This document shows, piece after piece, positions 26,931 through 35,697 of a DNA stretch of 64,000 bases. Location of the stretch: the NCBI GenBank assembly GCA_964242335.1, contig CAXTAY010000001.1, positions 124,001 to 188,000 of the forward strand, read 5' to 3'. Under the pieces are notes generated by a model, which was not told where the DNA came from, did no database searches, and worked only from the letters and a program-made list of their open reading frames with translations. The DNA is from Lichenicoccus sp964242335. GTDB taxonomy: Bacteria > Pseudomonadota > Alphaproteobacteria > Acetobacterales > Acetobacteraceae. The translations under genes were made by a program, and so were the position numbers. Each line of letters opens with the position of its first letter. Position 1 is the stretch's first letter.

Positions 26931-28148
26931 ATGGACCAGATCGCGAAGCACGGCGCCGGCAATCGAGCCGCCGCCCACATCATCCGCGACGATGCCGAGG
27001 CCATCGCGGTCGCCCGCAGCCTGGCGCCGCGGCTGGCGGAAGGTGCGGTCGCCCGCGACCAGCAGCGTCTCCTGCCGCGCGACGAGCTCGACCTGTTCTC
27101 GTCGAGCGGCCTGTGGGGGATCACGGTGCCGCGTGCCTATGGCGGCGCCGAGGTGTCGTTCGCGACGCTGGCGGAGGTCGTCGCCATCATCTCCGAGGCC
27201 GATCCGTCGATCGGCCAGATCCCGCAGAACCATCTCGGCGTCGTCGAGGCGCTCCGCTTCACCGCCGACGAGGAGCAGAAGCGGCGCTTCTATGCCGGCG
27301 TGCTGCAGGGCCGTCGCTTCGGCAATGCCTTCTCGGAAGCCGGCAGCCGCAACGCCGGCACCTTCGACACCCGCCTGACGCGGGACGGCGACGGCTTCCG
27401 GGTGACGGGAGACAAGTTCTATTCCACCGGCGCGCTGTTCGCCGACATCATCCCGGTCGCCGCCACCGGCGATGACGGTAAGGTCTACCTGGTGTTCGCC
27501 GATCCCGGGGCAGCCGGCCTCACCATTACCGACGACTGGAGCGGCTTCGGCCAGCGCACCACGGCGAGCGGCAGCGTGTCGCTGCGCGAGGTCTTCATCG
27601 AGGCGAGGAACGTCGTTCCGGCATTCCTCGGCTACGACCGGCCCTCGGCGAACGGACCGGTCTCGCAGATCATCCAGGCCGCGGTCGATCTCGGCATCGC
27701 GCGCGCCGCGATCGCCGACACCATTCGCTTCGTGCGCACCCTCAGCCGTCCGTGGATCGATAGCGGCCGGGACCACGCCTGGGAGGACCCGTACACCATC
27801 GCCGCGGTCGGCGACCTGGTGATCCGGCTGCACGCCGCCGAGGCGGTGCTGGAGCAGGCCGGGCACGCGGTGGATCGCGCGATCGCGCAGGCCGACGAAG
27901 CCACGGTGGGTGCGGCCTCGCTCAAGGTCGCGGAAGCCAAGGTGCTGACCACCGAGATCGCGATCCTCGCGGGCAACAAGCTGCACGAACTCGCCGGCAC
28001 CCGCTCCGCGCTGGCGCACCACGGGCTCGACCGGCACTGGCGCAACGCGCGCACCCACACGCTGCACGATCCGGTGCGCTGGAAATACGCGCTCATCGGC
28101 GACCACGCGCTCAACGGCGTGCTGCCGCCCCGTCATGCCTGGATCTGA
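26931..28148 (+). CDS. SfnB-family sulfur-acquisition oxidoreductase (acyl-CoA dehydrogenase fold), copy 1
   Basis: 405 residues, flavoprotein of the acyl-CoA dehydrogenase superfamily, SfnB/DszC-like branch. Features: HIIRDDAEAIAVARSLA at the start, SSGLWGITVPRAYGGAEVSF, DPSIGQIPQNHLGVVEALR, FSEAGSRNAGTFDTRL, ITDDWSGFGQRTTASGSV and a C-terminal NKLHELAGTRSALAHHGLDR followed by HTLHDPVRWKY. This branch includes FMNH2- or FAD-dependent enzymes for dimethylsulfone and related sulfur compounds. ATG 26931 matches family starts. It is the first gene of a seven-gene operon; a paralogue (29544) flanks the monooxygenase on its other side. Exact substrate is unknown. Confidence 0.85.
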   Translation: MDQIAKHGAGNRAAAHIIRDDAEAIAVARSLAPRLAEGAVARDQQRLLPRDELDLFSSSGLWGITVPRAYGGAEVSFATLAEVVAIISEADPSIGQIPQNHLGVVEALRFTADEEQKRRFYAGVLQGRRFGNAFSEAGSRNAGTFDTRLTRDGDGFRVTGDKFYSTGALFADIIPVAATGDDGKVYLVFADPGAAGLTITDDWSGFGQRTTASGSVSLREVFIEARNVVPAFLGYDRPSANGPVSQIIQAAVDLGIARAAIADTIRFVRTLSRPWIDSGRDHAWEDPYTIAAVGDLVIRLHAAEAVLEQAGHAVDRAIAQADEATVGAASLKVAEAKVLTTEIAILAGNKLHELAGTRSALAHHGLDRHWRNARTHTLHDPVRWKYALIGDHALNGVLPPRHAWI

Positions 28149-28164
28149 CATCGAGGGGAGACCG

Positions 28165-29547
28165 GTGCGGCGCGAGATCCTGTTCAACGCCTTCGACATG
28201 AACTGCGTCGTGCACCAGTCGCCGGGGCTGTGGCGGCATCCGCGCGACCGCGCCGACCGCTACCTCGACCTGTCGTACTGGACCGACCTCGCGCGGATCC
28301 TGGAGCGCGGCAAGTTCGACGCCCTGTTCCTCGCCGACGTGCTCGGCGTCTACGACGTCTATGGCGGCAACACCGACACGGCGCTTCGCGAGGCGACGCA
28401 GGTGCCGCTCAACGACCCGCTGCTGACCGTGTCGGCGATGGCGGCGGTGACCGAGCATCTCGGCTTCGGCGTCACCTGCACGCTGTCGTACGAGCCGCCA
28501 TTCACCTTCGCCCGGCGCATGTCCACGCTCGACCACCTGACGCGCGGACGGATCGGCTGGAACGTCGTCACCGGCTACCTCGACAGCGCCGCGCGCGGCG
28601 TCTCCGGTGCGGCGACCCAGCAGAAGCACGACACCCGCTACCAGATCGCCGAGGAGTACATGGAGCTCGTCTACAAGCTCTGGGAGGGCAGCTGGGAGGA
28701 CGGCGCGGTGCTGCGCGACCGGGCGCGCGGCGTCTTCACCGATCCCGCGCGGGTGCATCGCATCCGGCACGAGGGCGCGTTCTTCAAGCTCGACGCGATC
28801 CACCTGAGCGAGCCGTCGCCGCAGCGCACGCCGGTGCTGTTCCAGGCCGGCACCTCCGGCAAGGGACGCGACTTCGCCGCCCGGCACGCCGAGTGCGTGT
28901 TCATGGCGGCTCCCAGCAAGGCGGTGGCGACGCGCTACGTCGCCGACATACGCGCGCGCGCCGCGGCGTACGGCCGCGACCCCGCCGAGATCCGCATCCT
29001 CAACCTCACCACCGCGATCGTCGGGCGCACCGCGGACGAGGCGCGGGAGAAGCACGCCGAGTATCGCCGCTATGTCAGCCACGAGGGCGCGCTGACGCTG
29101 ATCTCCGGCTGGACCGGGATCGACTTCTCCGCGTACGACCTCGACGAGCCGATCCGCTACATACGCAACGAGGCGGTACATTCCGCAGTCGAGTCCTTCA
29201 CCACCGCCGACCCGGGCCGCATCTGGACCGTGCGACAGGTGGCCGAGCATGTCGGCATCGGCGGGTTCGGCCCGCTGCTGGTCGGCTCGCCCACGCAGGT
29301 CGCGGACGAGATGGAGGCCTGGGTGCGGGAGACCGGTATCGACGGCTTCAACCTGGCCTACGTGGTCACCCCCGAGAGCTTCGCCGACATCGCCGACCTG
29401 CTGGTGCCCGAGCTGCAGCGGCGCGGCCGCTACAAGACCGAGTACCGCGCCGGCACGCTGCGCGAGAAGCTCGGCGGCGTCGGACCGCGCCTCGGCGACC
29501 ATCATCCCGCCGCCACCTTCCGCCACGCCACCGAGACCGCCGCATGA
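28165..29547 (+). CDS. FMN-dependent monooxygenase, NtaA/SnaA/SoxA(DszA) family
   Basis: About 460 residues of the bacterial luciferase-like superfamily, NtaA/SnaA/DszA branch. Family landmarks: REILFNAFDMNCVVHQSPGL at the start, FDALFLADVLGVYDVYGG, MSTLDHLTRGRIGWNVVTGY (about residue 130), FQAGTSGKGRDFAARHAECV and GFNLAYVVTPESFADIADLL near the end. GTG 28165 is preferred: GAGGGGAG lies 4 bases before and it matches the family start; ATG 28135 would overlap the previous gene by 14 bases. Such enzymes oxygenate nitrilotriacetate, dibenzothiophene sulfone or other C-N/C-S compounds with FMNH2 supplied by a separate reductase, which is absent from this operon. Confidence 0.87.
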   Translation: MRREILFNAFDMNCVVHQSPGLWRHPRDRADRYLDLSYWTDLARILERGKFDALFLADVLGVYDVYGGNTDTALREATQVPLNDPLLTVSAMAAVTEHLGFGVTCTLSYEPPFTFARRMSTLDHLTRGRIGWNVVTGYLDSAARGVSGAATQQKHDTRYQIAEEYMELVYKLWEGSWEDGAVLRDRARGVFTDPARVHRIRHEGAFFKLDAIHLSEPSPQRTPVLFQAGTSGKGRDFAARHAECVFMAAPSKAVATRYVADIRARAAAYGRDPAEIRILNLTTAIVGRTADEAREKHAEYRRYVSHEGALTLISGWTGIDFSAYDLDEPIRYIRNEAVHSAVESFTTADPGRIWTVRQVAEHVGIGGFGPLLVGSPTQVADEMEAWVRETGIDGFNLAYVVTPESFADIADLLVPELQRRGRYKTEYRAGTLREKLGGVGPRLGDHHPAATFRHATETAA

Positions 29548-30758
29548 GTGCCGCCATCCAGACCCCGACGACCCCGGTCATCCGCGACGACGCCGAGGCG
29601 GTGGCGGTGGCGCGCGAGCTCGCCGCCGCGTTCGCACCCGGCGCCGTCGAGCGCGACCGCGAGCGCCGCCTGCCGCGCGACGAGATCGAGCGCTACGCGC
29701 GCAGCGGCCTCTGGGCGATCACGGTGCCGCGCGCCTACGGCGGCGCGGAGGTGTCGGCGGCGACCCTGGCCGAGGTCATCGCCATCATCTCGGCCGCCGA
29801 CGGCAGCATCGGCCAGATCCCGCAGAACCACTTCTTCGTGGTGGAGGCGATCCGGCTGACCGCGACGGAGGCGCAGAAGCGCTTCTGGTTCGGTCGCGTG
29901 CTGGCCGGCGAGCGGTTCGGCAACGCGCTGAGCGAGGCCGGCACCAAGACGGCGCACGACTACGAGACGGTGCTCCGCGCCGAGGGTGCCGGCGAGGCGG
30001 CCGCGCTGATCCTCGACGGCCGCAAGTTCTACTCGACCGGGGCGCTGTTCGCCGACTGGGTCGCGGCGGTGGCGAAGGACGAGGCCGGTCGGATCGTCTT
30101 CGCCTTCGTCCGGCCGACGGCACCGGGCGTCACCCTGATCGACGACTGGTCCGGCTTCGGCCAGCGCACCACCGGCAGCGGCACCACGATCTTCGAGCAC
30201 GTGGCGGTGGATGCCGCCGCGGTGATCCCGTTCCAGGACGCCTTCGACCGTCCGACCGCCATGGGCCCGCTCGGCCAGGTCATCCACGCCGCGATCGATA
30301 TCGGCATCGGACGCGCCGCACTCCGGGACACGATCGACTTCGTGCGCCGGTACACCCGGCCCTGGATCGACAGCGGTCGCGACCGGGCCACCGAGGATCC
30401 CTACACCATCGCCGCGATCGGCGACCTCACGCTGCGGCAGAATGCCGCCGAGGCCCTGCTGGCGCGTGCCGGTCGCGCCGTCGACGTCGCGATGCGCGAT
30501 CCCAGCGAGGACAGCGTCGCCCGTGCCTCGGTCGCGGTCGCCGAGGCACGCGCCTGGGGCACCGAGACGGCGCTCGCCGCGGCCAACAAGCTGCACGAGC
30601 TCGCCGGCACCCGGTCGGCGCTGGCGCAGCACAATCTGGACCGACACTGGCGCAACGTGCGCGTGCACACCCTGCACGATCCGGTGCGGTGGAAGTACGC
30701 GGCGATCGGCAACTACCATCTCAACGGCGTGCCGCCGCCGCGGCATGGCGCGATATGA
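29544..30758 (+). CDS. SfnB-family sulfur-acquisition oxidoreductase (acyl-CoA dehydrogenase fold), copy 2
   Basis: 404 residues, clearly paralogous along its whole length to the protein at 26931 (shared VPRAYGGAEVS, IGQIPQNH, DDWSGFGQRTT, NKLHELAGTRSALA and HTLHDPVRWKYA). The ATG overlaps the monooxygenase stop (ATGA) and the stop overlaps the ATPase start, so it is translationally coupled on both sides. The pair of SfnB-like enzymes probably acts on related intermediates, or forms a mixed oligomer; this is inference. Relative to copy 1 it has a longer residue run after SEAGTKTAHDYET. Confidence 0.85.
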   Translation: MSAAIQTPTTPVIRDDAEAVAVARELAAAFAPGAVERDRERRLPRDEIERYARSGLWAITVPRAYGGAEVSAATLAEVIAIISAADGSIGQIPQNHFFVVEAIRLTATEAQKRFWFGRVLAGERFGNALSEAGTKTAHDYETVLRAEGAGEAAALILDGRKFYSTGALFADWVAAVAKDEAGRIVFAFVRPTAPGVTLIDDWSGFGQRTTGSGTTIFEHVAVDAAAVIPFQDAFDRPTAMGPLGQVIHAAIDIGIGRAALRDTIDFVRRYTRPWIDSGRDRATEDPYTIAAIGDLTLRQNAAEALLARAGRAVDVAMRDPSEDSVARASVAVAEARAWGTETALAAANKLHELAGTRSALAQHNLDRHWRNVRVHTLHDPVRWKYAAIGNYHLNGVPPPRHGAI

Positions 30759-32290
30759 GCACGCAGGGCGAAGCGGGCGGCGAGGCGTTGGCGCTTCGCG
30801 GCATCGTCAAGCGGTTCGGCGGCGTCCTGGCGCTCGACGCAGCGAACCTCGTGGTGCGCCGCGGCAGCATACACGGGCTGATCGGACAGAACGGCGCCGG
30901 CAAGTCCACGATCATCAAGATCCTGGGCGGGCTGTACCGGCCGGACGGCGGCCACGTCGCCGTCGCCGGCGAGACGCTGCACGCGGTGACGCCGCGCGCG
31001 GTGGAGGCGCTCGGCGTGCACATCATCCACCAGGAGCCGCTGCTGCCGCCGGGCTTCACGGTGGCCGAGGCGCTGTTCCTCGGACGCGAGCCACGCCTCG
31101 GTCCGCTGCTCAGGCCGCGCCGGATGCGGGCGCAGGCGAGCGCGCTGATCCAGGAGCATTTCGGCCTGTGCCTCGCCGGCGACACCGAGATCGCGGCCCT
31201 CAGCGCGGCGCAGCGCCAGATCGTGCAGATCACGCGCGCGCTGCTGGACCGTCCGCGCGTGCTGGTGTTCGACGAGCCGACCGCGAGCCTGGTGCGGCAG
31301 GAGGCGAGCCGGCTGTTCGCCATCATACGCCGGCTGCGCCAGGAGGGCACCTCGATCCTCTACGTGTCGCACTACCTCGAGGAGGTGCGCGCGCTGTGCG
31401 ACCAGGTGACGGTGCTGCGCAACGGCCGCGACGTGGCGACGGTCGATTGCCGGGCGACCGCCACCTCGGAACTCGTCTCGCTGATGATCAACCGGACCAT
31501 CCACGACATGTTCCCCAAGCGCGCGGTCGTCGCGGGGGCTCCGGCGCTGGAGCTGCGCTCGCTCGGGCGGCTCGGCGCGTATCAGGAGGTCAGCCTGACC
31601 CTGCACGCGGGCGAGATACTCGGGCTGACCGGCCTGGTCGGCTCCGGGGCGAAGCAGGTGCTGCAGACGGCGTTCGGACTGATCCGTGCCGATCGCGGCG
31701 ACATCCTGGTCCGCGGCGAGAAGCTGGCGGTGACCTCGCCCGGGCGGGCGGTGGCGCGGCGGCTGGGGCTGGTGCCGGAGGACCGGCGCCACCAGGGCGT
31801 GGCGCTCGAGGTCTCGGTGCGCGAGAACGCGACCCTGGCCAGCCTGCGACGGATCACCCGGTTCGGGCTGATCGACCTGCGGCGCGAGCGCCGTCAGGTG
31901 GGCGACCTGATCGAGCGACTGGACATCAAGACGCCGTCGTCGGAGACGCGTCTTCGCGATCTCAGCGGCGGCAACCAGCAGAAGGTGGTGCTCGCCAAGT
32001 GGCTGAGCGCGGGCTCGGATGTCTACCTGCTCGACGAGCCCACCGTGGGCGTGGACGTGGCGGCGAAGGTCGAGATCTACCGGCTGCTCGGCGAGCTCGC
32101 CGCGGCCGGGGCGGCGATCCTGGTGCTGTCGTCGGACCTGATGGAGCTGCAAGGCATCTGCGACCGCATCCTGGTGATGTATCGCGGCCGCCTGACCCGG
32201 CAGCTGGTGCCGGCGGAGACCACCGCCGACGAGATCCTCGCCGCCGTCACCAGCGGCGAAGGCGCCGCCGCACCGCGACGGGTCGCGTGA
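30755..32290 (+). CDS. Sugar-type ABC transporter ATP-binding protein with two nucleotide-binding domains (CUT2)
   Basis: 511 residues with two ABC domains. First: Walker A GQNGAGKST (about residue 46), degenerate signature LSAAQRQIVQITRAL, Walker B VLVFDEPTASL. Second: degenerate Walker A GLVGSGAKQV, signature LSGGNQQKVVLAKWL, Walker B VYLLDEPTVGVD. This is the RbsA/MglA layout for ribose-type importers. Start and stop overlap the neighbouring genes (ATGA and GTGA), tying the transporter to the flavoenzymes in one transcript. Its presence with SfnB- and NtaA-type enzymes is unusual because those are normally paired with sulfonate or peptide-type ABC systems. Confidence 0.9.
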   Translation: MSTQGEAGGEALALRGIVKRFGGVLALDAANLVVRRGSIHGLIGQNGAGKSTIIKILGGLYRPDGGHVAVAGETLHAVTPRAVEALGVHIIHQEPLLPPGFTVAEALFLGREPRLGPLLRPRRMRAQASALIQEHFGLCLAGDTEIAALSAAQRQIVQITRALLDRPRVLVFDEPTASLVRQEASRLFAIIRRLRQEGTSILYVSHYLEEVRALCDQVTVLRNGRDVATVDCRATATSELVSLMINRTIHDMFPKRAVVAGAPALELRSLGRLGAYQEVSLTLHAGEILGLTGLVGSGAKQVLQTAFGLIRADRGDILVRGEKLAVTSPGRAVARRLGLVPEDRRHQGVALEVSVRENATLASLRRITRFGLIDLRRERRQVGDLIERLDIKTPSSETRLRDLSGGNQQKVVLAKWLSAGSDVYLLDEPTVGVDVAAKVEIYRLLGELAAAGAAILVLSSDLMELQGICDRILVMYRGRLTRQLVPAETTADEILAAVTSGEGAAAPRRVA

Positions 32291-33333
32291 CCGCGCAGAC
32301 GATGACGCGGCGGCAGGACGGCGCCGCCGCGACCGCGCGCGCGGGTGTCGCGTCCGGCACCCGGCCGTCCCGGCTCAGGCCGAGCTCGGGGAGCGCCATC
32401 CGCCTCGCCTCGATCGCTGCACTGGTGGGCATGTTCGCCGTGCTCGCCGCGGTCGCGCCCGGCTTCGCCGGGTTCGGCAACCTCGCCAACATCGTCGAGC
32501 AGTCGACGGTGCTGGCACTGGTCGCGTTCGGCATGACCCTCGTCATCGTCGGCGGCGGCGGCGACGTGATCCGCGGCGGCATCGACCTCTCGCTCGCCGC
32601 CAACCTCGGGCTGTGCGTCGCGGTCTATACCGTCGCCGGCAATGCCGGCTGGTCGGACGCCGCAGCGGTGCTGCTCACCCTGGCCGCGGGTGCCGCGATC
32701 GGCCTGGTCAACGCGCTGGCGGTGGTGGGGCTCGGTGTGCTGCCGCTGCTCGCCACGCTCGCTGTGATGAACATCTGCGGCGGGCTGGAACTCGTGCTGA
32801 CCCAGAACACCGTGATCGCGTCCAGCTCACCGCTGCTGGCCTGGATCGCCGGTGCCGGCTGGCTCGGGCTGTCGGTCACCAGCTGGGTCTTCGCGGCGGC
32901 ATCGGTGCTGCTGCTTCTGCTCGTGCACGATACGCCGTGGGGCCTGCGGCTGCAGGCGGTGGGCGGGCATCCCGAGGCCGCGCGTGCGGCCGGTCTGCGC
33001 GTCCCGCTCTACCTCGCGGCGAGCTACGTCGCCGCCGGCCTGCTGGCCGGCCTCGCCGCCGTGCTGCAGGCGGCGCGCCTGTCCGGAAGCTCGCCCGGCT
33101 CCGGGGACATCCTGCTCTCGGTCGTGCTCACCAGCCTGATGAGCGTCGTGTTCTCGCGACGGCTGCTGCCCTCGATCGGCGGCACCATCCTCAGCGTCCT
33201 GTTCATCGGCTGCCTGATCAACGGCTTCCAGCTGCTGAGCGTCTCCAGCACCTGGGTGAACGGCATCCAGGGGGTGCTGATCCTGTCGGTGGTGGCGGTG
33301 CGCTCTCTGGCGCGGCCGTCCGGGACCGCCTGA
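32287..33333 (+). CDS. Ribose-type (CUT2) ABC transporter permease
   Basis: 348 residues, about nine to ten membrane segments after an arginine/alanine-rich cytoplasmic tail. Core signature: VALVAFGMTLVIVGGGGDVIRGGIDLS-like region with GGIDLSLAANLGLCVAVY (about residue 98), VNALAVVGLGVLPLLATLAVM. The GTG at 32287 overlaps the ATPase stop (GTGA); an ATG at 32302 is a possible alternative. Pairs with the next permease to form the transporter channel. Confidence 0.87.
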   Translation: MTAQTMTRRQDGAAATARAGVASGTRPSRLRPSSGSAIRLASIAALVGMFAVLAAVAPGFAGFGNLANIVEQSTVLALVAFGMTLVIVGGGGDVIRGGIDLSLAANLGLCVAVYTVAGNAGWSDAAAVLLTLAAGAAIGLVNALAVVGLGVLPLLATLAVMNICGGLELVLTQNTVIASSSPLLAWIAGAGWLGLSVTSWVFAAASVLLLLLVHDTPWGLRLQAVGGHPEAARAAGLRVPLYLAASYVAAGLLAGLAAVLQAARLSGSSPGSGDILLSVVLTSLMSVVFSRRLLPSIGGTILSVLFIGCLINGFQLLSVSSTWVNGIQGVLILSVVAVRSLARPSGTA

Positions 33334-34325
33334 TGCCGGGTGCCGCCGCTCCCGCCGCACGATCCGGTGCCCTACTCGCGCTTTCGGTGCGCTGGGCGAC
33401 GCCGGCGATCCTGGCGCTGCTGTTCGTGGTGTTCGCGGTCGTCTCGCCGACCTTCCGCACGCCCGGCAACCTGGTCCACATCCTGGTCAACAACTTCACC
33501 CTGCCCGCGATCGTGGCGCTGGGCATGACGCTGGCGGTGTCGGCGGGCGGCATCGATCTCTCGGTCGGCACCTCGGCGGACATCGCGGCGATGGTCTCGG
33601 TCACGCTGCTATCGACCGGCCATGGCCTGGCACCCAGCCTGCTGGCCGGCCTCGGCGGCGCGCTGGGGGTGGGCGTGGTCGATGCGCTGCTGATCTCGAC
33701 CCTGGGCATCAGCCCGTTCCTCGCCACGCTGGGCGTGCTGTTCGTCGGCGAGAGCGTGCAGCAGCTCGCCACCCACGGCGGCACCCCGGTGTACCTGGTC
33801 TCCGACTATCCGGCCGCCGGGCTAGACGGCCTCGCCCACGGCAGCGTCGCCGGCGTGCCGGTGCCGCTGTGCATCGTGCTGGCGGCGGCGGCCCTGGTGC
33901 AGCTGCTGCTCGCGCGCACTCCGGCCGGCCGTCACATCCGCACCATCGGGGCGGCACCCCTGGTGGCGCGCTACTCTGGCGTGCCGATACGGCGCACCAC
34001 TTGGCTGATCTACACGCTCTCGTCGCTGCTCTGCGGCCTCTCCGGCCTGCTGCTGGCGGCGACGGTGAAGTCGTACGTGCCGCTGTCCGGCAACGCCTTC
34101 CTGCTGGATTCGATCGGCGCGGTCTTCGTCGGCACCACGATCAGCCGCGAGGCCAAGCCCAACGTCGCCGGCACCCTGCTCGGGGTGTTCCTGTTCGGCA
34201 TGCTGCATAACGGTCTGCTGCTGATCGGCTGGAACTTCTACTGGCAGCAGGTCGCGGTCGGCGTGCTGGTCTTCGCCGTGCTGGGCGTGAGCTTCGCCGC
34301 CCGCCGGCTGCAGCGCCTCGCATGA
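33333..34325 (+). CDS. Ribose-type (CUT2) ABC transporter permease
   Basis: 330 residues. Signatures: GMTLAVSAGGIDLSVGTSAD (about residue 65), ALLISTLGISPFLATLGVLF, and AVFVGTTISREAKPNVAGTLLG near the end. Its ATG overlaps the upstream stop by one base (TGATG), so translation is coupled. Second channel subunit of the importer in the sulfur-type operon. Confidence 0.88.
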   Translation: MPGAAAPAARSGALLALSVRWATPAILALLFVVFAVVSPTFRTPGNLVHILVNNFTLPAIVALGMTLAVSAGGIDLSVGTSADIAAMVSVTLLSTGHGLAPSLLAGLGGALGVGVVDALLISTLGISPFLATLGVLFVGESVQQLATHGGTPVYLVSDYPAAGLDGLAHGSVAGVPVPLCIVLAAAALVQLLLARTPAGRHIRTIGAAPLVARYSGVPIRRTTWLIYTLSSLLCGLSGLLLAATVKSYVPLSGNAFLLDSIGAVFVGTTISREAKPNVAGTLLGVFLFGMLHNGLLLIGWNFYWQQVAVGVLVFAVLGVSFAARRLQRLA

Positions 34326-34350
34326 CGTCCCCACCTCGGAGAATGCAGCA

Positions 34351-35322
34351 ATGTCCGTCCTCGCCCGCGCCGCCGCCTTCGGCCTCATCGCGACCGGTCT
34401 CGCCGCCGCCGGCGCCTCGGCGGACGAGGTGCCGAGCCTGAAGGGCCGTCGCATCGGCATCACCGTCATCGGCACCGAGCACTACTGGGACCTCAAGGCG
34501 TATCAGGGGCAGATCGACGAGGTGCACCGCCTGGGCGGCACGCCGATCGCGCTCGACGGCGGACGCAACGACAGCCGCCAGATCAGCCAGATCCAGACGC
34601 TGATCGCGCAGAAGCCCGACGTCATCATCGAGCAGCTCGGCAACGCGCCGGTGCTGCAGCCCTGGCTGCGCAAGATCCGGGCCGCAGGCATCCCGCTGTT
34701 CACGGTCGACACCGTCTCGCCTTACAGCATCAACGACACCACCTCGGACAATTACAGCATCGGCGAGAAGCTGGCCCTGCAGATGGCGAGCGACATCCAC
34801 GGTCGCGGCAACGTCCTCGTCTTCAACGGCTTCTACAGCGTGCCGGTGTGCGCCATCCGCTACGACGAGCTCAAGCTCGTGCTCAAGGCCTTCCCGGACA
34901 TCAAGATCATCCAGCCCGAGCTGCGCGACGTGATCCCCAACACGGTGCAGAACGCCTACAGCCAGGTCACCGACATGCTGTCGAAATATCCCGGCAAGGG
35001 CGATGTCGCGGCGGTCTGGTCGGCCTGGGACGTGCCGCAGGTCGGTGCAACCCAGGCCATCGCGGCGGCGCACCGCACCGGGGTGCGGACCTACGGCGTC
35101 GATGGCAGCCCGGACGTGGTGAAGATGGTGGCCGATGCGAACTCCCCCGCGGCCGCGGTCGCGGCGCAGCAGCCGGCACTCATCGGCAAGACCGCGGTGG
35201 ACAACGTGGCGCGCTACCTCGCCGGTGACCACGACCTGCCGCCCTACACCTTCATCCCCGCCGTCCTGGTGAACAAGCAGAACGCGGCCGATGCCGCCCG
35301 CATGCTGGGCCAGCCGAGCTGA
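34351..35322 (+). CDS. Periplasmic sugar-type substrate-binding protein (CUT2)
   Basis: 323 residues with a signal peptide (cleavage near AGASADE). Periplasmic-binding-protein type 1 fold: GRRIGITVIGTEHYWDLKAYQGQIDEVHRLG, QIQTLIAQKPDVIIEQLGN, VDTVSPYSINDTTSDNYS, GDVAAVWSAWDVPQVGATQA and YGVDGSPDVVKMV. Last gene of the operon, 25 bases after the permease, with GGAGAATG before the start. It defines the imported ligand, which by fold is a sugar or sugar-like compound. Because it is cotranscribed with SfnB- and NtaA-type enzymes, a thiosugar, sulfosugar or sulfur-bearing nucleoside is a reasonable but untested guess. Confidence 0.87.
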   Translation: MSVLARAAAFGLIATGLAAAGASADEVPSLKGRRIGITVIGTEHYWDLKAYQGQIDEVHRLGGTPIALDGGRNDSRQISQIQTLIAQKPDVIIEQLGNAPVLQPWLRKIRAAGIPLFTVDTVSPYSINDTTSDNYSIGEKLALQMASDIHGRGNVLVFNGFYSVPVCAIRYDELKLVLKAFPDIKIIQPELRDVIPNTVQNAYSQVTDMLSKYPGKGDVAAVWSAWDVPQVGATQAIAAAHRTGVRTYGVDGSPDVVKMVADANSPAAAVAAQQPALIGKTAVDNVARYLAGDHDLPPYTFIPAVLVNKQNAADAARMLGQPS

Positions 35323-35358
35323 CTCGCCCGCGCTGCGGCCGATGACCCCTGGCGGGCA

Positions 35359-35637
35359 TCACCAGCCTGGTGTGGCCGATGGCGGACGCCACGATGGCGG
35401 CTCGGCACCGGCTCTCGCCTGCGCCAGCTGGCGGCGAGTGCGGCGCCATGTCGGAGCAGAGATGGCCACGGATCCGACTGCGGTCACGAGCTGAGCCAGA
35501 ACGATCCAGCCGTTCCCGGGCTCCGAGCCGAACGCGTAGAGCCACAGCGCCAGCCCGGCGCTGCAGAGCAGCAGGCCGGTCGAGATGCCGTTGGCCCACA
35601 GAGATGTCTTCCACGACATCACGGTGCGAAGCCCCAT
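35359..35637 (-). CDS. Small membrane protein of unknown function
   Basis: 92 residues with two predicted membrane helices (about GISTGLLLCSAGLALWLYAF and GWIVLAQLVTAVGSVAISA) followed by an arginine-rich cytoplasmic tail (TWRRTRRQLAQARA). Composition and hydrophobic pattern look like a real protein, but no family is recognised. An internal ATG at 35619 (MSWKTSLW) is an equally likely start. It is convergent with the binding-protein gene and upstream of a decayed monooxygenase. Confidence 0.5.
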   Translation of the reverse strand: MGLRTVMSWKTSLWANGISTGLLLCSAGLALWLYAFGSEPGNGWIVLAQLVTAVGSVAISAPTWRRTRRQLAQARAGAEPPSWRPPSATPGW

Positions 35638-35697
35638 CGCGTCGAGGTGAGTTCGTACGCGCGGTTCGGTCCGATCCAGCGTCGCCGTCGGTGTGGA

